Assembly: GCA_023473405.1 (NCBI GenBank)
Contig: JAMCZD010000547.1
Span: forward strand, 1 to 6,864
Reading direction: 5' to 3'
DNA: 6,864 bases
Origin: Candidatus Omnitrophota bacterium
Lineage (GTDB): Bacteria; Verrucomicrobiota; Verrucomicrobiia; Limisphaerales; UBA1319
A model generated the notes under the pieces. That model worked only from the letters and a program-made list of their open reading frames with translations, did no database searches and was not told the DNA's origin. Below, piece by piece: positions 5,757 to 6,864 of the stretch. The position numbers and the translations under genes are program-made. The stretch's first letter is position 1, and every line of letters begins with the position of its first letter.

Positions 5757-6809
5757 TTAGGCGCCGGTGGCGAGTTCGCGCAGATCGGACACTAAACCAT
5801 CGACGTCCTGTTCGGTGGTATCCCAGGAGCACATGAGGCGGCAGCCGCCCTGGCCAATAAAGGTATAGAACCGCCAACCCCGCTGGTGGAGGGCATCGAC
5901 CAGAGGAGTGGGGAGTTGGACGAAGACGGAATTGGCCTGCGGAGGAAAGAGGATAGGCACGCCGGGCAACGCGCGGATGCCCTGGGCGAGCCGAGCCGCC
6001 ATCTGATTGGCATGCGCGGCGTGTCTCAACCAGGCGCCGTCCTTCAACATCCCGACCCATGGCGCGGACAGGAAGCGCATTTTGGATGCCAGTTGGCCGG
6101 CTTGCTTGCAGCGATAATCGAACTCGTAAGCCAGGTCGCGATTAAAGAAGACGACGGCCTCGCCGACGGCGCCGCCATTCTTGGTGCCCCCCAGGCAAAG
6201 AACATCTATGCCGGCCTCCCAGGCCAATTGTTTCGGGGCAACCCCGAGCGAGGCAACGGCATTGGCAAACCGGGCGCCGTCCATGTGAACCCTGAGCCCG
6301 AGTTTGCTGGCACACTGGCCGATAGCGGTCAATTCATCGAGTGAATAAACGGTGCCCAACTCGGTGGCCTGCGTCAGGCTGACGGCTTTGGGTTTGGGGA
6401 AATGGATATCGGTGCGGCGTTTGACCAGGCGTTCTATCGACGCCGGTTCAAGTTTCCCGTCCGGCCCGGGCACCAGGAGAACCTTGGTGCCGTTGGAGAA
6501 GAATTCCGGGGCGCCGCATTCGTCGGTTTCGACGTGAGCGGTATCCTGGCAGATGATGCTGTGGTAGGATTGGCAGAGCGAAGCCAGGGCGAGCGAATTG
6601 GCAGCGGTGCCGTTGAACACGAAGAAGACCTCGCAATCGGTTTCGAACACGTCGCGAATGAGGTCGGCTGCCTTGCTGGTCCAGGGGTCATCGCCATAAC
6701 TGGGGGTATGGTGATGATTGGCCTCGACCAGGGCGTCCCAGGCTTCAGGACAAAGGCCGGCGTAATTATCGCTGGCGAAGTGGCGTAATTTCTCGGAAGG
6801 AGTGGTCAT
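5757..6809 (-). CDS. Low-specificity L-threonine aldolase family protein (PLP-dependent)
   Basis: The 350-residue product is a fold-type I PLP enzyme that cleaves L-threonine, allo-threonine or related beta-hydroxy amino acids to glycine plus an aldehyde. Visible signatures: FASDNYAG at 11-18 at the N-terminus; NGTAAN at 66-71, the phosphate-binding loop; DTAHVETDECGAPEFF at 89-104; HMDGARFAN at 175-183, where Asp177 should contact the pyridine nitrogen and Arg180 is conserved; and GGTKNGG at 207-213 with Lys210 as the Schiff-base lysine. The DECGAPEFF and GTKNG segments resemble the Pseudomonas low-specificity aldolase group more than the E. coli LtaE group, as I recall them. Length is normal. 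Two in-frame ATGs exist, at 6821 and 6809; neither has a Shine-Dalgarno. I prefer 6809 because a -10-like sequence overlaps the upstream one. The gene stands alone, converging on the VOC/HAD unit. A relative such as phenylserine aldolase is possible. Confidence 0.92.
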   Translation of the reverse strand: MTTPSEKLRHFASDNYAGLCPEAWDALVEANHHHTPSYGDDPWTSKAADLIRDVFETDCEVFFVFNGTAANSLALASLCQSYHSIICQDTAHVETDECGAPEFFSNGTKVLLVPGPDGKLEPASIERLVKRRTDIHFPKPKAVSLTQATELGTVYSLDELTAIGQCASKLGLRVHMDGARFANAVASLGVAPKQLAWEAGIDVLCLGGTKNGGAVGEAVVFFNRDLAYEFDYRCKQAGQLASKMRFLSAPWVGMLKDGAWLRHAAHANQMAARLAQGIRALPGVPILFPPQANSVFVQLPTPLVDALHQRGWRFYTFIGQGGCRLMCSWDTTEQDVDGLVSDLRELATGA

Positions 6810-6820
6810 GTTGCAAGTCA

Positions 6821-6850
6821 TTTATCATGAGTTAAAACCACATCAAACAA
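6821..6850 (-). promoter_or_regulatory. Candidate promoter of the aldolase gene
   Basis: On the minus strand TTGTTT (6850-6845) is followed 18 bases later by GATAAA (6826-6821), which matches four of six bases of a -10 box. Transcription would start around 6814, inside the upstream ATG's reading frame and only a few bases before the ATG at 6809. This supports 6809 as the start. The match is weak. Confidence 0.25.
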
Positions 6851-6864
6851 TACGGCCAGATCGG

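Noticed and set aside
5886..6344. Open frame of 152 codons on the plus strand
   Set aside because: It is antisense to the well-supported threonine aldolase and shows no family features.

Overview
The window is GC-rich bacterial chromosomal DNA, most likely from the Verrucomicrobia/Planctomycetes side of the tree. This is an inference from three things: a Tat-exported Gfo/Idh/MocA oxidoreductase paired with an exported HEAT-repeat protein, sparse Shine-Dalgarno signals, and arrays of 7-bp repeats between genes. No rRNA, tRNA, CRISPR array or intact mobile element was seen.

Layout. (1) Positions 1-314 (+) hold the middle of a P-type ATPase gene resembling plasma-membrane proton pumps. It stops abruptly after the KGAP motif, and no downstream half follows. 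(2) Positions 315-578 have no convincing gene but contain two structured inverted repeats. (3) Positions 579-4102 (-) form a two-gene operon: a Tat-dependent Gfo/Idh/MocA dehydrogenase, then a HEAT-repeat protein with a Sec signal peptide. (4) Positions 4103-4511 are intergenic. They contain a decayed minus-strand remnant of an S23-type four-helix-bundle protein gene, bracketed by two inverted arrays of 7-bp units. (5) Positions 4512-5581 (+) form a two-gene unit: a small VOC/glyoxalase-fold protein and a HAD phosphatase or phosphomutase. (6) Positions 5582-5756 lie between convergent genes and carry a perfect hairpin, a run of ACGCTC repeats and a palindrome. (7) Positions 5757-6809 (-) encode a PLP-dependent low-specificity L-threonine aldolase.

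How the genes work together. The minus-strand pair probably acts outside the cytoplasm, with an oxidoreductase of the type used in sugar or polyol metabolism beside a scaffold-like alpha-solenoid protein. The VOC/HAD pair looks like small-molecule housekeeping or detoxification, and the aldolase is amino-acid metabolism. Nothing links the three units into one pathway. I found no clear new defence or mobile system. The most unusual item is the four-helix-bundle remnant with its paired heptad arrays. Next are the truncated ATPase with the structured DNA beyond it, and possible leaderless starts for the VOC and aldolase genes.
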